Origin: Aquanectria penicillioides
Lineage: Eukaryota > Ascomycota > Sordariomycetes > Hypocreales > Nectriaceae
Direction: 5' to 3'
Assembly: GCA_003415625.1 (NCBI GenBank)
Contig: PYIU01000001.1
Location: 4,092,746-4,156,745, forward strand
Length of the DNA: 64,000 bases
Shown: in pieces, positions 21,360 through 31,669 of the stretch
Layout: the number at the start of each line of letters is the position of its first letter
How positions within the stretch are numbered: the first letter of the stretch is position 1
The notes under the pieces: generated by a model
The model's input: only the letters and a program-made list of their open reading frames with translations
Databases searched by the model: none
What the model was told of the DNA's origin: nothing
Made by a program: the position numbers and the translations under genes

Positions 21360-22650
21360 GTAGGCAGCAATGACGGCGGGGGGAAGGTTTTGGAGGCTTT
21401 TTTTTTTCCTGGGGTGCTGACTCCCAGTAATAAGAAAGCAGCGGCGGCGGTAGTAGTAGTCGCAAGCGCACTGCGTAGCCTACCTCCCTAGTAGGGCAGC
21501 TGGCTAGAGCTCACAAGGGCAAAGAGTCCGAGCCAAAAAGGAACAGACGAAAGCGAACGGACCCAATGGAACCCCTCTTGACTCCGAAACCGAAACAAGA
21601 GGAAACGAGGCAGGGGTGAAGGGGGAGGGAGGTGTTGACGATGGACGTTGGACGGGACAGGCCAGCTGAGGAACCGGGGGACAAGGGGAGGAGGAGCAGG
21701 GCGCGAGAGGAGAGAAAGCGAGAGCCAAGAGTGCGACAGCCACGCGCCAATGAGCTAGAGAGTCAGAGCGAGATAGACTCCAGGGCGCAGAGAGACAGCC
21801 GACGGAGAAAACCGAAACCTGGAGACAGGCCGACTCGTCCACCCTTCGTCCACCCTTTGCTGCTGCCCTTACTTCCCCGGAGCCTAGCTCCCTCCAGAGA
21901 ATTGCTGCTGCGTGCGCCTGCGCCTGCGCCCACGCCCTGTGCGTGTGCGTGCTGCGAGCTTCGCTGCGTCCACTGAGGCTCAGCGCCAATGTCAAGGGGG
22001 GCTGTGGTGTTGCAGTGGGGGGGAGCAGGTATGCAGGTCACAGCGGCCGGAGAGTCACAATGCATGCTGATGCGCCTGCGCTGCACGCTGAGGACTCACT
22101 TCATCGGCTGTCCCCTTGTAAGACCACCTGCCCACTGTCCCATTGATGGAAGAGCAGCTTACTGCACTGGCAGCGCTAGAGGCTCTCTCTTCCACCCCCT
22201 CAAGGAAACCCGCTTCGGGTGCTGTGCTGGAGGGCCAAAGGACTGGTCTCCGCGACCAGGGCGAATCCCACGCTGCGAGCGGGACAGAAGAGGTAAGGGA
22301 AGGAAGGGTACGTAGGCTTGGGGCTGGGTAGGATAGTGGGTTCTGCTTAGCTATAACAAGAGAATGGGGTAAAGGAACAAAAGAAAAATAGGCAGGGCAG
22401 GGCAAGGCAGGTCAGGGGGGAGGCAGAGAAGAGTAATTCAAGGTGATGCCAAGCATACTGTTTCTTCAGGGAAGGGTGGCAGGCAACGAAACAAATGAGG
22501 CTATCTAGCCTTCTTTTCCATCACTTACCTTGACGCGGAGAAAAGCCCCGCCCCATCCAACTGCATCATCGTACCACGATCCGAGTCTGAGGCCCTCTCT
22601 TCAAAGTGCATTTTTGCAAGTGGACTGGTCTTCCAACTAGCCTGAGGATT

Positions 22651-22690
22651 GGGTATGGGTACGAGTATGGGTACGGGTATGGGTAGGTAT
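22651..22690 (+). repeat. GGGTAY hexamer repeat
   Basis: Six to seven copies of GGGTAT/GGGTAC with one GAGTAT variant, ending GGGTAGGTATG. It resembles irregular telomere-type arrays in being G-rich and hexameric, but the unit is not TTAGGG. Single internal tract; function unknown. Confidence 0.8.
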
Positions 22691-23814
22691 GTACTGTACT
22701 CCGTAGAGGAGCCGGGGTGGTCGTGGTGGTAGCAGCAAGCAATATCAGGGTCAATTAGACTCCGTGCTGCCGTATGCCGTGCTGTGATGCGCTGTCATGC
22801 ATGAGAGAAATCCATCCGACCCGGGCAAAGATCAAAGAAATTTTTGATAAAGGAGAACTAGCAAGGGAAAGGAAACAAGAACCATACATATCAATGAACT
22901 CATTGCATGTTCGCCTCCAGGAGTCAGTCCCATCCTGGTTTTACCTTTACTTACTCGTTTGTGACATTTTGTCTCTGCCCACTTGAGGGGCAAAGGCACG
23001 TCCAGCCCAGACCCGGAACTTCGTCATCCGCCGCCGCGCTCCTCGCCGAACAGGTCTCGCCGCGCCACAAAACTGTCGACGTCACCAACTGTAGGCGTCA
23101 TCACCGCCATCGCCTGTGCCTGGAATTCCTCGACCTACATGCTAAGGCCTTGGTGCTCCCGTTCTCCCCCACCCTTCAGCCCATTCTCAACCAAGACGCC
23201 ATGTCACTCGCCCACCCCTCAGCCCAAACATTCCCTCTCGCAATCCCGGCTTCTCCCTCGCTCCGTCGGCTCATTCCCTCATCTCTCCATCCATTCGCCC
23301 ACGACCCCTCGACGGGTGCAGCCCAACCCAGCCCTGTTCCAAAACTTGTCACCTGGTGCGCATGTATTTTGCGCCGTACGGCACAGAGCTCTTCCTGGCC
23401 CAATTCAGTAGACGACCGACTGCTCGGTGTCTCAAACACTTCGCCAAACATGGCCAACGGCCTGTCAGAAAGATCAATCGTCACCAGACCCTTATGTCAA
23501 TCTTGGTCCCCTCCGCTCAACAAATGCCTTGGTTTGCTTGCCAAGACCACGATGATGGTAGTCCCACTAGGGACCACTCCAGAGCCAAGTCCACTTCCAA
23601 CTCCTTGTTGCAAGTTTGCTCAATTCCTGTCTTTTTGCCCCCAGGTACCCCACCTTATTTGAAACTCTCGCCTCAACTCTCAAGGAAATCGTTCCATCAA
23701 CTGGCCTCCTTTGCTGAGATATCCACCCTCCAAAGACCACAACAAGAGAAGACAAAGGAAAGACTCACTGCATAGCCTCAATCATTCCCCATGGCTGCGA
23801 CTATACAGACAGGA

Positions 23815-26750
23815 TCACTGCCAATCCTTTTCTGTCGTTTTACTTTCAAGCACTCGCCCATGAAATGCACGCAAACTCGTAGCAGCTCTTTGGTACATCA
23901 ATCGTCGCACTGCAGCCGTTTCTTGTAGTTGAACCAGCATATCCTCTCGCGTCTTTCCCTTGCTTTTGATTTCATCCCTCGCTGCTCCCAGCTTCTCCGT
24001 AAACGTACGACGGTCGGTTTTCCAGATATCAGCAAGGACATGACGTTCTTGCTTGTACCTGTGCTCGATTTTTTCCACGCAACCTAGACCCCTTTTGTGG
24101 TAAGTCCTCCCGCTCTGATAGACTGTCTCTTCCCTTGTTTGAAGATAGTTCAACATTGTCTGTTTCGTTTCAACCGTCAGTGCGCATTTCAAAACTAGGG
24201 TTCATGCTCACTTACATCCACGATCTGATGCATCTCTTGTGCAAGTTCCCCAATTGATTCTTCGGGGTCGCTCTCAACAAATCCCAAGTTTGCATTCCGG
24301 GCATGCTTTTGCGATTTTGGCTGGGCTTGAGCCATATCACGTACGTTGTCTGGTTCGCGAGGGGTGGCCAAGACTTGGCCATTGACGTCTCGGTTCAACT
24401 CGGATAATTTAGGAAGACGTGATACAGGCACAGAGAGTCCCTCATGCTGCTCTCCTGGACTGCACAGAGGTACGCCGCGTACATGAGTTTTGTTTGGACC
24501 CCTGGAAGTTGGTCTCCAGGTTCTTTCATCGCCCCTTTCCGAAATAGTCCCGCTGAGGGCAGAGTGTGCTGAGCCGGTGAGCTCCTGAGGGCGTGGTTTG
24601 GCAAAGATATTTTCCTGCTCCTTAAACGACTTCTAGCCTATCGGGAGCTTGGGGCCGCCTTTTCGCTTGATGTGTGAGCTTCTCAGCACCCGAGGTCGTT
24701 CAGGTTCAACCGGCACTGGGCTGCCGGCCTCACTGATGCTAAAGCTCCGAGATAACTTTTGAGCCTTTCGGGTTGATTGGAACGGAACCGCTTCGGGCCG
24801 TGCCAAGGTCTTGGTCTTTTCTCCCAGTTTGTGGCGCGGGGAATGGGGGGCTCTCTTCGTTCCAATATTAGGATCGCGGGGTGTTAGAATATTGGGATCT
24901 GCCGTATCGGTCGTAATATTCTTCTTCATGCTGCGCGTTATCCTCTTGGGTGCCTCGATCTGCTGTGGTATATTGATTCGTGTTTCGTCTACTTTGCTCG
25001 GGTTCGGAATCCCGACATCGAGAGAATGCATTGCGTTGTCGCCTGGGAGATCTGGGCTCTGCATTCGAGCGGGCAGTGTATGCGATTTATGAGGTTTAGG
25101 GGAAGAGTTTCTTGTATCTGTACATGTCACGCCAAGCACTCCCATTGGCTTTGGCTGAGATGGAGGTGGTGGAAGTAAGGGGGGCAAACTTTCAATGTCC
25201 GACAAATCAGAGCTATCATGGTCGCTAGATATGACGATGCGCTCCGCCACGACATGAATTTCATCAAACGGGTGAAAGTCTTCGGCGTTGTCCATGTCTT
25301 CTTGCGGTTGGTCCCTTTTCAGTTGAGATATAGCCGGATTGGCATACTTTGGTTTGATGTGATCCGTGATTTTGTCAACTGTGCTTTGGTTTGGAGCAGG
25401 TGACTCTCTTCTCTCAGTTTTTTTCTGGGGCGCCTTGCGTTTCTTTTTTGGAGGTTCCTTCTTCTGTTCGATCTTTCGAGCTGGTCTTTTCTTTGTGCCA
25501 ACCCTTGGGGAACTTGACGGCTGCACTGTATTTCTGAGTGCACTCACAAGAGGCATTCTGGCGGGTGGGCCGGACTTTTTGGCTTGAGGGATCTCTTTTA
25601 TTTCGTTTGTAATTTCGTCAAACTGGATCGGAGTTTTGGCTCGTTGCTTGGGTTTCTTCGACTTCGTTGGTCGTTGAGTAGCCGTTGGAAGGCTCTGGTT
25701 GTCCTGAGGGTCCTCCTGTCTATCAAAACGAGAATCTTTAAGAGGCACGGGCTTTTTGGAGACTACTTGATGATTCCCATGATGTTCGGTGCGTTCTGGG
25801 CATGGGGAGTCATTTTCGTCGCCAGATACCTGATCATCCGCAAGTAGGTCCCTTCTCTTTTCTCCTTTGGGAGCATTGGCCTTTGAAAACCCCTCTTTCG
25901 ATAAGGTTTGTGGCGGTGTTGGTTCACGGAAGGGCTGTTGGCGATTTCCAACTTTCCTGCCTCCGCGAAACTGTCGAATGGTTTTGTTTTGGGTTCGGGA
26001 TCTCGGAGGGGTAGCATCGTACATCTCATCAATTGGGTAATGGCCTGGTGGGCTCTCCAATGAACGAGGGTACATTGTTTGAGGCTCTTGGGAGATTCGG
26101 CCGGAACCAGGCACCCTTTGGGAAGAGTTATCCATGAAGTCCCAGGGCCCATTGTCCCCCGCGTTGCTTCTTTGAGTTAAAGGAGAGCTTCTTCGCATGG
26201 TCGAAGCGGTTTCTGAAAAGTCAACCCGGGCCTCTCGATGTGACTGAGCCTGGGCTTTGGGAAGGGTATTATCAGTGACGGACGGCAATGGCAACGTGTC
26301 TGGAAGCAGTTCCACTCCAGATCGTGGGCTAGAAAATGGGTCAAGAGAATCTTTTTCGTCAAACTCCCAGTGTTCACTAGGATTATTGTCTGTCTGGAGC
26401 GGCGAGCTGCGTCTCGTCAACGACCCTGCTTCAGACCAGGAAAAATCCTGACTTTGGGTAGGTTGTGCTTTGGTAGGGGCGGAACAATCCAATTGAATCA
26501 GGTCTCCATCAGCAATACCATCCTCGAATTCGTCAGTTTGATTGTCGGTATTTGTTTTTTTCTTGTCAAATTTTGCGGTAAATGGAGGTTTAGTAGTTGC
26601 TCTGGCGGATGTTGAAGGCGCAGGCTGGTTTTGTGTTTCTTGCGATTGAAGATGTCGACTAGTAGGTGTAGTTTCCAGTTCCCTAAACTGCGTTGTCTGT
26701 CTCGTTTGCTTAGTCCCTTTGCCAGACATCTTACGGCCTTTGGGGGGCAT
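23815..26750 (-). CDS. long disordered nuclear-type protein with C-terminal coiled coil; in-frame TAG at codon 706
   Basis: I do not recognise the family. ATG 26750 opens a 705-codon frame to TAG at 24633-24635. The same frame then continues without stop for 139 codons to a donor at 24215 (GTAAGT). Intron 24215-24160 joins exon 24159-23815, ending TGA. Without the TAG the product would be 959 aa. The N-terminal 700 residues are disordered: basic MPPKGRKMSGKG start, Ser/Thr-Pro motifs, KKPKQRAKTP, KKKRKAPQKK (nuclear-localisation-like), acidic patches with SSDHDSSDLSD, and IKRKGGPKLP before the stop. The last 115 residues are helical and charged, likely a coiled coil (MLNYLQTREETV...). The downstream piece reads as coding and lacks a good own start; MAQAQPKS near 24335 is the only nearby ATG. 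Nonsense, readthrough, error or two genes all remain possible. Confidence 0.6.
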
Positions 26751-28159
26751 TTTTATGTTTAAACTTCGTCAATACCGTGTTTACAAAGTCTTGGGGACGT
26801 TGCTAAGGGAAGGAGACGACAAGGATGCGGCAGGCGACTGAAAAACGGTTGGTGGTTGATGCACGCCTTTGCGATGCAGGCTCAATTGATGACGAATTCA
26901 GCGTCTCAGCTGCCCCTGCGTGGCTCTGCGGCAGTGGAAGAAGACGAGGTCCAGCCAAGGGGTTGGATCAATGACAGGAGTACAAGCATTCAAATGTCAG
27001 GACGAGGTGGTCACGGCCGCTCAACTGACGACACAACAGACGATGATCGATTGTGATGTTGCATGGAGCAATTAAAAGATGGGCCTCACTATTACACATT
27101 TTTGCCATGGGAATCAGGCAAGCGCGCGTAGAAGGCATCGAATGTTGATGAGGAAGGAGCGTCGTGAGTGGCTAGCATCTGACCTACACGCCAGCTGGCA
27201 GTCAATCATATCACTTGTTTCTGCAAGATAGGTAGGCTGGTCAGCACATGACCAATGTCACCTAAGAAATGATATTTTACATGCGCACCTAAACAAAACA
27301 AAAATTTGGCTATTAAATTTGGCTATTAACCAGGAGGACTTGTTGAGGGCTCTGTAATGCCGGTGCTGCAATTGTCCCCAAGGATGAGGCTATCCCTACT
27401 CTGGTCCTGTTTTGAGGTACAAACAATAAGACACACAGGAATTGGCATCACCCAATGTGGGAAAGCAGCATTGTAGGAGATACGTGCCAAACAATGCCAT
27501 TAAGTCGATCTCCGAATGGAGGAAAAGAAAATATTACTGTCCCAGCCGACGCCCACCAAGATGAGCGTGCGAGCCACTGGTGGTACAATGTACCATAGGG
27601 ACGTCGAAATGATGCTTTGACTTCTCTAGATCGACAAGACGAGCGATAATTGAAAATCTAAGTTTGTATTCAATTCCGAATCTAGGGCTCGCAGCCAGTG
27701 GAAATCCTATGCAACCTCAAATCAATCGTTATGCCCGAAATCCGAAACCCCCAGCCCAAAGCATATGCTGCATTTCGGGCTTCGGCCATGAGATCGCGCC
27801 GTTGCGGGGCATTCGGGGCGCCCCGGTTGTCAACCGCGCGGCTTGGAATTCCTCTGAGCGTCATTATTCAGCACCTAGCGGACTTTGCGGTGCCTGGACA
27901 ATAACTTTCAGCGGGACTCCGCACCCTCCGCTAAATCACGTCGACTGTCCAAATACGACCCGTCCGCACGAATATCTGCAACGACCCGATCTCCATCATC
28001 TCAACTGCGGGTCCAGCTATCTGTTGCCAACATTTCCATCTCATTTGCATCCAAACCCATCCGTGAGCAACAAACTCAATATCACGCAGAGACCCTCAGG
28101 TACAGAGGATACCCCTTTATCACAAGAAAAAGGTATCCGGATCAGGTCGAAGGCCCGCG
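26751..28159. other. 1.4 kb divergent upstream region
   Basis: Between the minus-strand disordered protein and the plus-strand GGCT-like gene. No coding signal beyond chance frames (for example 27664-28182). A 13 bp tandem duplication lies at 27302-27327. Confidence 0.5.
27302..27327 (+). repeat. 13 bp tandem direct repeat
   Basis: Two exact adjacent copies of AAATTTGGCTATT. May be a replication-slippage duplication or a doubled factor site. Confidence 0.85.
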
Positions 28160-29350
28160 ATGTCACAACAATCCTGTCGTAATGGCGCGGAGGATATGCA
28201 ATGCGCGCTCGCTATTTTACGCAAGCTCCCCACGGTTCTGCAACAGCCCGTACCGAAGGCGTATCCATCTATCGCATCTATCCCTCACACATCCGCTGCT
28301 AGGCTAGCCCAGGCAACCGAGTATCCGGCGCAGGATCGCGACCAGCCGAAGCCCAGCACTTACCTGTATCTTGCTTACGGTTCCAACCTCGCTGCCGAGA
28401 CCTTTCTCGGCATGCGCGGTATCCGTCCCATTTCGCAGGTGAATGTCTCGGTTCCTATGCTAGAACTGAAGTTCAACCTGCCAGGAATTCCTTATCGGGA
28501 GCCATGTTTCGCCAACGTCGACTACAGGAAGGTTCCCGACCAGCCGAAGTTGCCTGATCCATCCAATCCGCCTCGGGTCCCGCCTATTGACCCACCTTTT
28601 CCGCCGCCTCCGCCGCACGCAACGACGGAGTGGAACGAGGGCCTTGTCGGTGTTGTGTATGAGGTGACTGAGGAGGACTATAGAACCATCATCCGCACGG
28701 AGGGCGGCGGAGCTGGCTACAAGGAGATCGTTGTGCCATGCATTCCAATCCCGCCCAGGGTTTCGGTGCCGGAGAAGCCTCCCTTTCCAGAAATTCCCAA
28801 GCCGTTCATGGCCCGGACATTGTTTGCACCACGCATCCCCGATTCTGAACTCCCCGACGACCCACGCAAGGACAAGTGGTGGTATCGATTCATGGTCGGA
28901 CCACAACGCGAGCCCGACTATGCACAGGCAAGCGCCCGCTACCTGAAGCTGATTACAGATGGAGCCGAGGAACACGACCTTCCCGATGGATACCAACGTT
29001 GGTTGAAGTCACTCCAACCTTACACTATCACAACCTGCAGACAGAATATTGGAGCTTTCCTTTTCACGATTACCAGTGGTTTGGTATTCTTGCTCATGGT
29101 TTCTCTGTCCAAGCTCTTGGCAGATAAGGAAGGCAAGATGCCTCGGTGGATGATTATCGCCATGACGGTTGTCATCAATTTCACATGGCTGGAGTACGAT
29201 GTTATTTTCAAGCCCATCTTTGGAGATGGCGAAAGAACCGAGGATGATGACGGAAACAAGAGGAGAAATCACGAGTGGAAATCGATATTACGCCACCGGT
29301 GCCGAGCTGTAGACGAGGAAAAAGTTACGTTACTGAGTGATATTGAATGA
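28160..29350 (+). CDS. gamma-glutamylcyclotransferase-like protein with C-terminal membrane segments
   Basis: Single exon, 396 aa, ATG 28160 to TGA. The GGCT/ChaC-like fold shows the phosphate-loop-like YGSNL at residues 73-77 (after TYLYLA) and a candidate catalytic acid in IIRTEGGGAGY (Glu181). A Pro-rich loop (130-155) interrupts the domain. ARTLFAPR and ASARYLKLITDGAEEHDLP are typical of fungal family members, as is YQRWLKSLQPY. Two hydrophobic segments at about 297-319 and 330-350 follow, so the protein is probably membrane-anchored, which soluble GGCTs are not. Fungal GliK is a secondary-metabolite member of the wider family, but no cluster genes are near. Substrate unknown. The start fits: the preceding frame has no better ATG and TYLYLAYGSN is well inside. 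Confidence 0.8.
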   Translation: MSQQSCRNGAEDMQCALAILRKLPTVLQQPVPKAYPSIASIPHTSAARLAQATEYPAQDRDQPKPSTYLYLAYGSNLAAETFLGMRGIRPISQVNVSVPMLELKFNLPGIPYREPCFANVDYRKVPDQPKLPDPSNPPRVPPIDPPFPPPPPHATTEWNEGLVGVVYEVTEEDYRTIIRTEGGGAGYKEIVVPCIPIPPRVSVPEKPPFPEIPKPFMARTLFAPRIPDSELPDDPRKDKWWYRFMVGPQREPDYAQASARYLKLITDGAEEHDLPDGYQRWLKSLQPYTITTCRQNIGAFLFTITSGLVFLLMVSLSKLLADKEGKMPRWMIIAMTVVINFTWLEYDVIFKPIFGDGERTEDDDGNKRRNHEWKSILRHRCRAVDEEKVTLLSDIE

Positions 29351-30030
29351 AATGGACGGATGAAAGGGAGCAAGGACGCTTCCGTCGCCTGATGTTGGGG
29401 TGAGGTACCTCTACAGCCAAGTCTTGTTGAGTTTTAGCGTGCGTCAAATCGTTTTGCAGAGAATGTAACACTGAATTCCTCCTCTAATGCAACTGCCCGA
29501 GGACGGCACCAGTCCCTTACGTTTCCCATGTCACGCGACCCCGGCCCCGGACTCGATCCAGGGATCAGATCGGGAGCCGTGGCGATATTATTAGCAGCCG
29601 CCACTAGGGGTCCGGTTCCTGTTCCTGCTTCCCGTCCGTGAGTCTAGTTTGTGCCTCGATCCTTGGGTCTTCACATGCGAATTTGCCAGGATGTGACAAC
29701 GTGGGATTATTCAATTGTGGCAGCTTGATGCGATCAGGTCCCTGGTTGCATTGCATGTGATTGCCCTCGGCCGGTCGAAGTACGGTACCCCCGATGCCAG
29801 TCCCCAGGATTTGCTGGGGCGCTTGTCCGCATGCAGAAGGCGGTGAACGCCGCCACTTTTTGCCGTGCGTCATTGTGGCTGCTCTTGAGTTCAACAGACT
29901 GGAGAGCTCAGGCCGAGGGGAAGTGATCTATCTGCTAAATAGTACCCCTCAGTCCAGCTTGTTTTGCTTTGGCTCCAGCTTGTGCACTTCCCGCTCGCCT
30001 CACAATTCTTGGCTGTCGTCCGGTCCCCGT
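29351..30030. other. promoter region of glycerol-3-phosphate dehydrogenase
   Basis: 680 bp upstream of the GPD start; no other gene. CT-rich just before the ATG, as in highly expressed fungal genes. Confidence 0.5.
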
Positions 30031-31445
30031 ATGTTCCGTTCCCTCGTCGCTCGGTCCTCCCTTGTTCTCAAGTTCTCCAGACAAAATTGCTGTGCGCGCT
30101 ACTCCACGACGGCAATACCCAACATGGCGACCAACACCACCCTTGGCGGGGCCTCGAAGAAGCACAAGGTGACCATTGTGGGATCTGGTAATTGGTGCGA
30201 ATGGTGACCCTTTTCCATGTTGTGTACGCATTTTTGCTGACATTCTCGACTTGTAGGGGTTCGACCATTGCCAAGATCCTCGCCGAGAACACCCGCGCAA
30301 ACGCAAACCTCTTCGAAGAGGAGGTCCAGATGTGGGTCTACGAGGAGGAGGTGACGATTTCCAAGGACTCCAAATACTACGATGAGACCATTGGCGACAA
30401 GCCCCAGAAACTCACCGAGGTCATCAACAAGCACCACGAAAACGTCAAGTACCTGCCAGGCATTGCTCTGCCCTCAAACATCGTCGCCAACCCAGACATT
30501 CGCGACGCCGTCAAAGACTCCACCATCCTCATCTTCAACCTGCCTCACCAATTTATTGCCAATGTTTGCAAGCAAATCAACGGCCACATCCTACCCTATG
30601 CCCGCGGAATCAGTTGCATCAAGGGTGTCAATGTCACTGATGCCGGTGTAAGCCTGTTCAGCGAGTGGATTGGTGACGGCCTAGGCATCTACTGCGGCGC
30701 CCTCAGCGGTGCCAACCTCGCCCGCGAAATCGCTGAAGAGAAGTGGTCTGAGACGACCATTGCATATGACCCTCCCGCGATGGACAATAGCAGAGCCCCA
30801 TCTCGATCGGGTAGCCCCAATACAAACGGCGCTGATATCCCCGAGATCCGTCATAAGGATGCTCGCGGCCGTACCTCGTCGACTAAGCTCACCCCAATGC
30901 CCGCCGAGTACCCTCCACTGGACCAGGACTGCTTCCGCGCTCTGTTCCACCGTCCCTATTTCCACGTCCAGCTGGTATCCGATGTTGCTGGTGTGTCCCT
31001 GAGCGGTGCTCTCAAGAACGTCGTGGCTCTGGCCGCTGGTTTTGTCGACGGTCGCGGTTGGGGTGACAATGCCAAGGCTGCTATCATGCGCATTGGTCTT
31101 ATGGAGATGGTCAAGTTCGGAAAGGAGTTCTTCGGAGAGAGCGTTCATACCGCGACCTTTACTGAGTCGTCGGCTGGTGTCGCTGATCTCATCACATCAT
31201 GCTCCGGAGGTCGTAACTTCCGATGCGCCAAGAAAGCTGTGGAGAAAAGCATTAGTGTGCAGGAGGTCGAGAAGCAGGACCTCAACGGCCAGAAGATCCA
31301 GGGAACTACCACGGCAGAGGAGGTTAACAGTTTCCTGAAGGCAAGGGGTCTTGAGTCGGAATACCCGCTTTTCACGGCAGTCAACGACATCCTGCACGGC
31401 AAGAGGCAGGTGGATGACATCCCCAACCTCATGCAGGATTCGTAA
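30031..31445 (+). CDS. NAD-dependent glycerol-3-phosphate dehydrogenase with N-terminal presequence
   Basis: Two exons, 30031-30194 and 30257-31445 (450 aa, TAA 31443-31445); intron 30195-30256 (GTGCGA...TTGTAG). The splice rebuilds the NAD site GSGNWGSTIAK. Further signatures are [22 protein letters not shown], the catalytic lysine in [13 protein letters not shown], and SCSGGRNFR. The enzyme reduces dihydroxyacetone phosphate to glycerol-3-phosphate for glycerol osmolyte and lipid synthesis. The first 31 residues ([18 protein letters not shown]...) look like a mitochondrial presequence. A second ATG at 30124 (MATNTTLGG) would give a cytosolic form. A Ser/Asn/Arg-rich insert of roughly 40 residues follows [11 protein letters not shown], relative to the yeast enzymes as I know them. 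It is the only gene between the GGCT-like gene and the regulator, and is convergent with the latter. Confidence 0.95.
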
Positions 31446-31669
31446 GCACTTATACAGGGGTGAAAACTCTCGGATAGAGAGGGAGTGTTGGGAATTGTAT
31501 CGTCTATATCGAGCGGCGTTGGGGATGGCTCAAAGGCACACTATGCCAGGATGAATAGCGATTTTAGAGTAAAACCTGATTTGTCTCTGTGTACAAGCAC
31601 ACGCGATTGGTTTCATTTGCTAGTGCTTTCAGGCATTTTCCCTGTTATCATCTTTCCAAAATCCAAATT

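Larger units (their letters stand above)
20887..23814. other. 2.9 kb upstream region of DEN1 with simple repeats
   Basis: No supported gene. GC-rich, with long overlapping open frames (for example 21504-21995 minus, 22907-23662 plus) whose peptides are Pro/Ser/Arg-rich and appear on both strands, so they are compositional. Contains GAGGACAA, GGT and GGGTAY repeats, listed separately. An undetected small gene with introns cannot be excluded. Confidence 0.5.

Noticed and set aside
21504..21995. 163-codon minus-strand frame in the DEN1 upstream region
   Set aside because: Ala/Ser/Pro-rich, overlapped by similar frames on the other strand, first codon is not a supported start; a GC-rich composition effect.
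22907..23662. 251-codon plus-strand frame
   Set aside because: Pro/Ser/His-rich with a second long frame overlapping it; no motif.
27664..28182. 172-codon plus-strand frame before the GGCT-like gene
   Set aside because: No motif, starts at a non-ATG codon, overlaps the start of the real gene.
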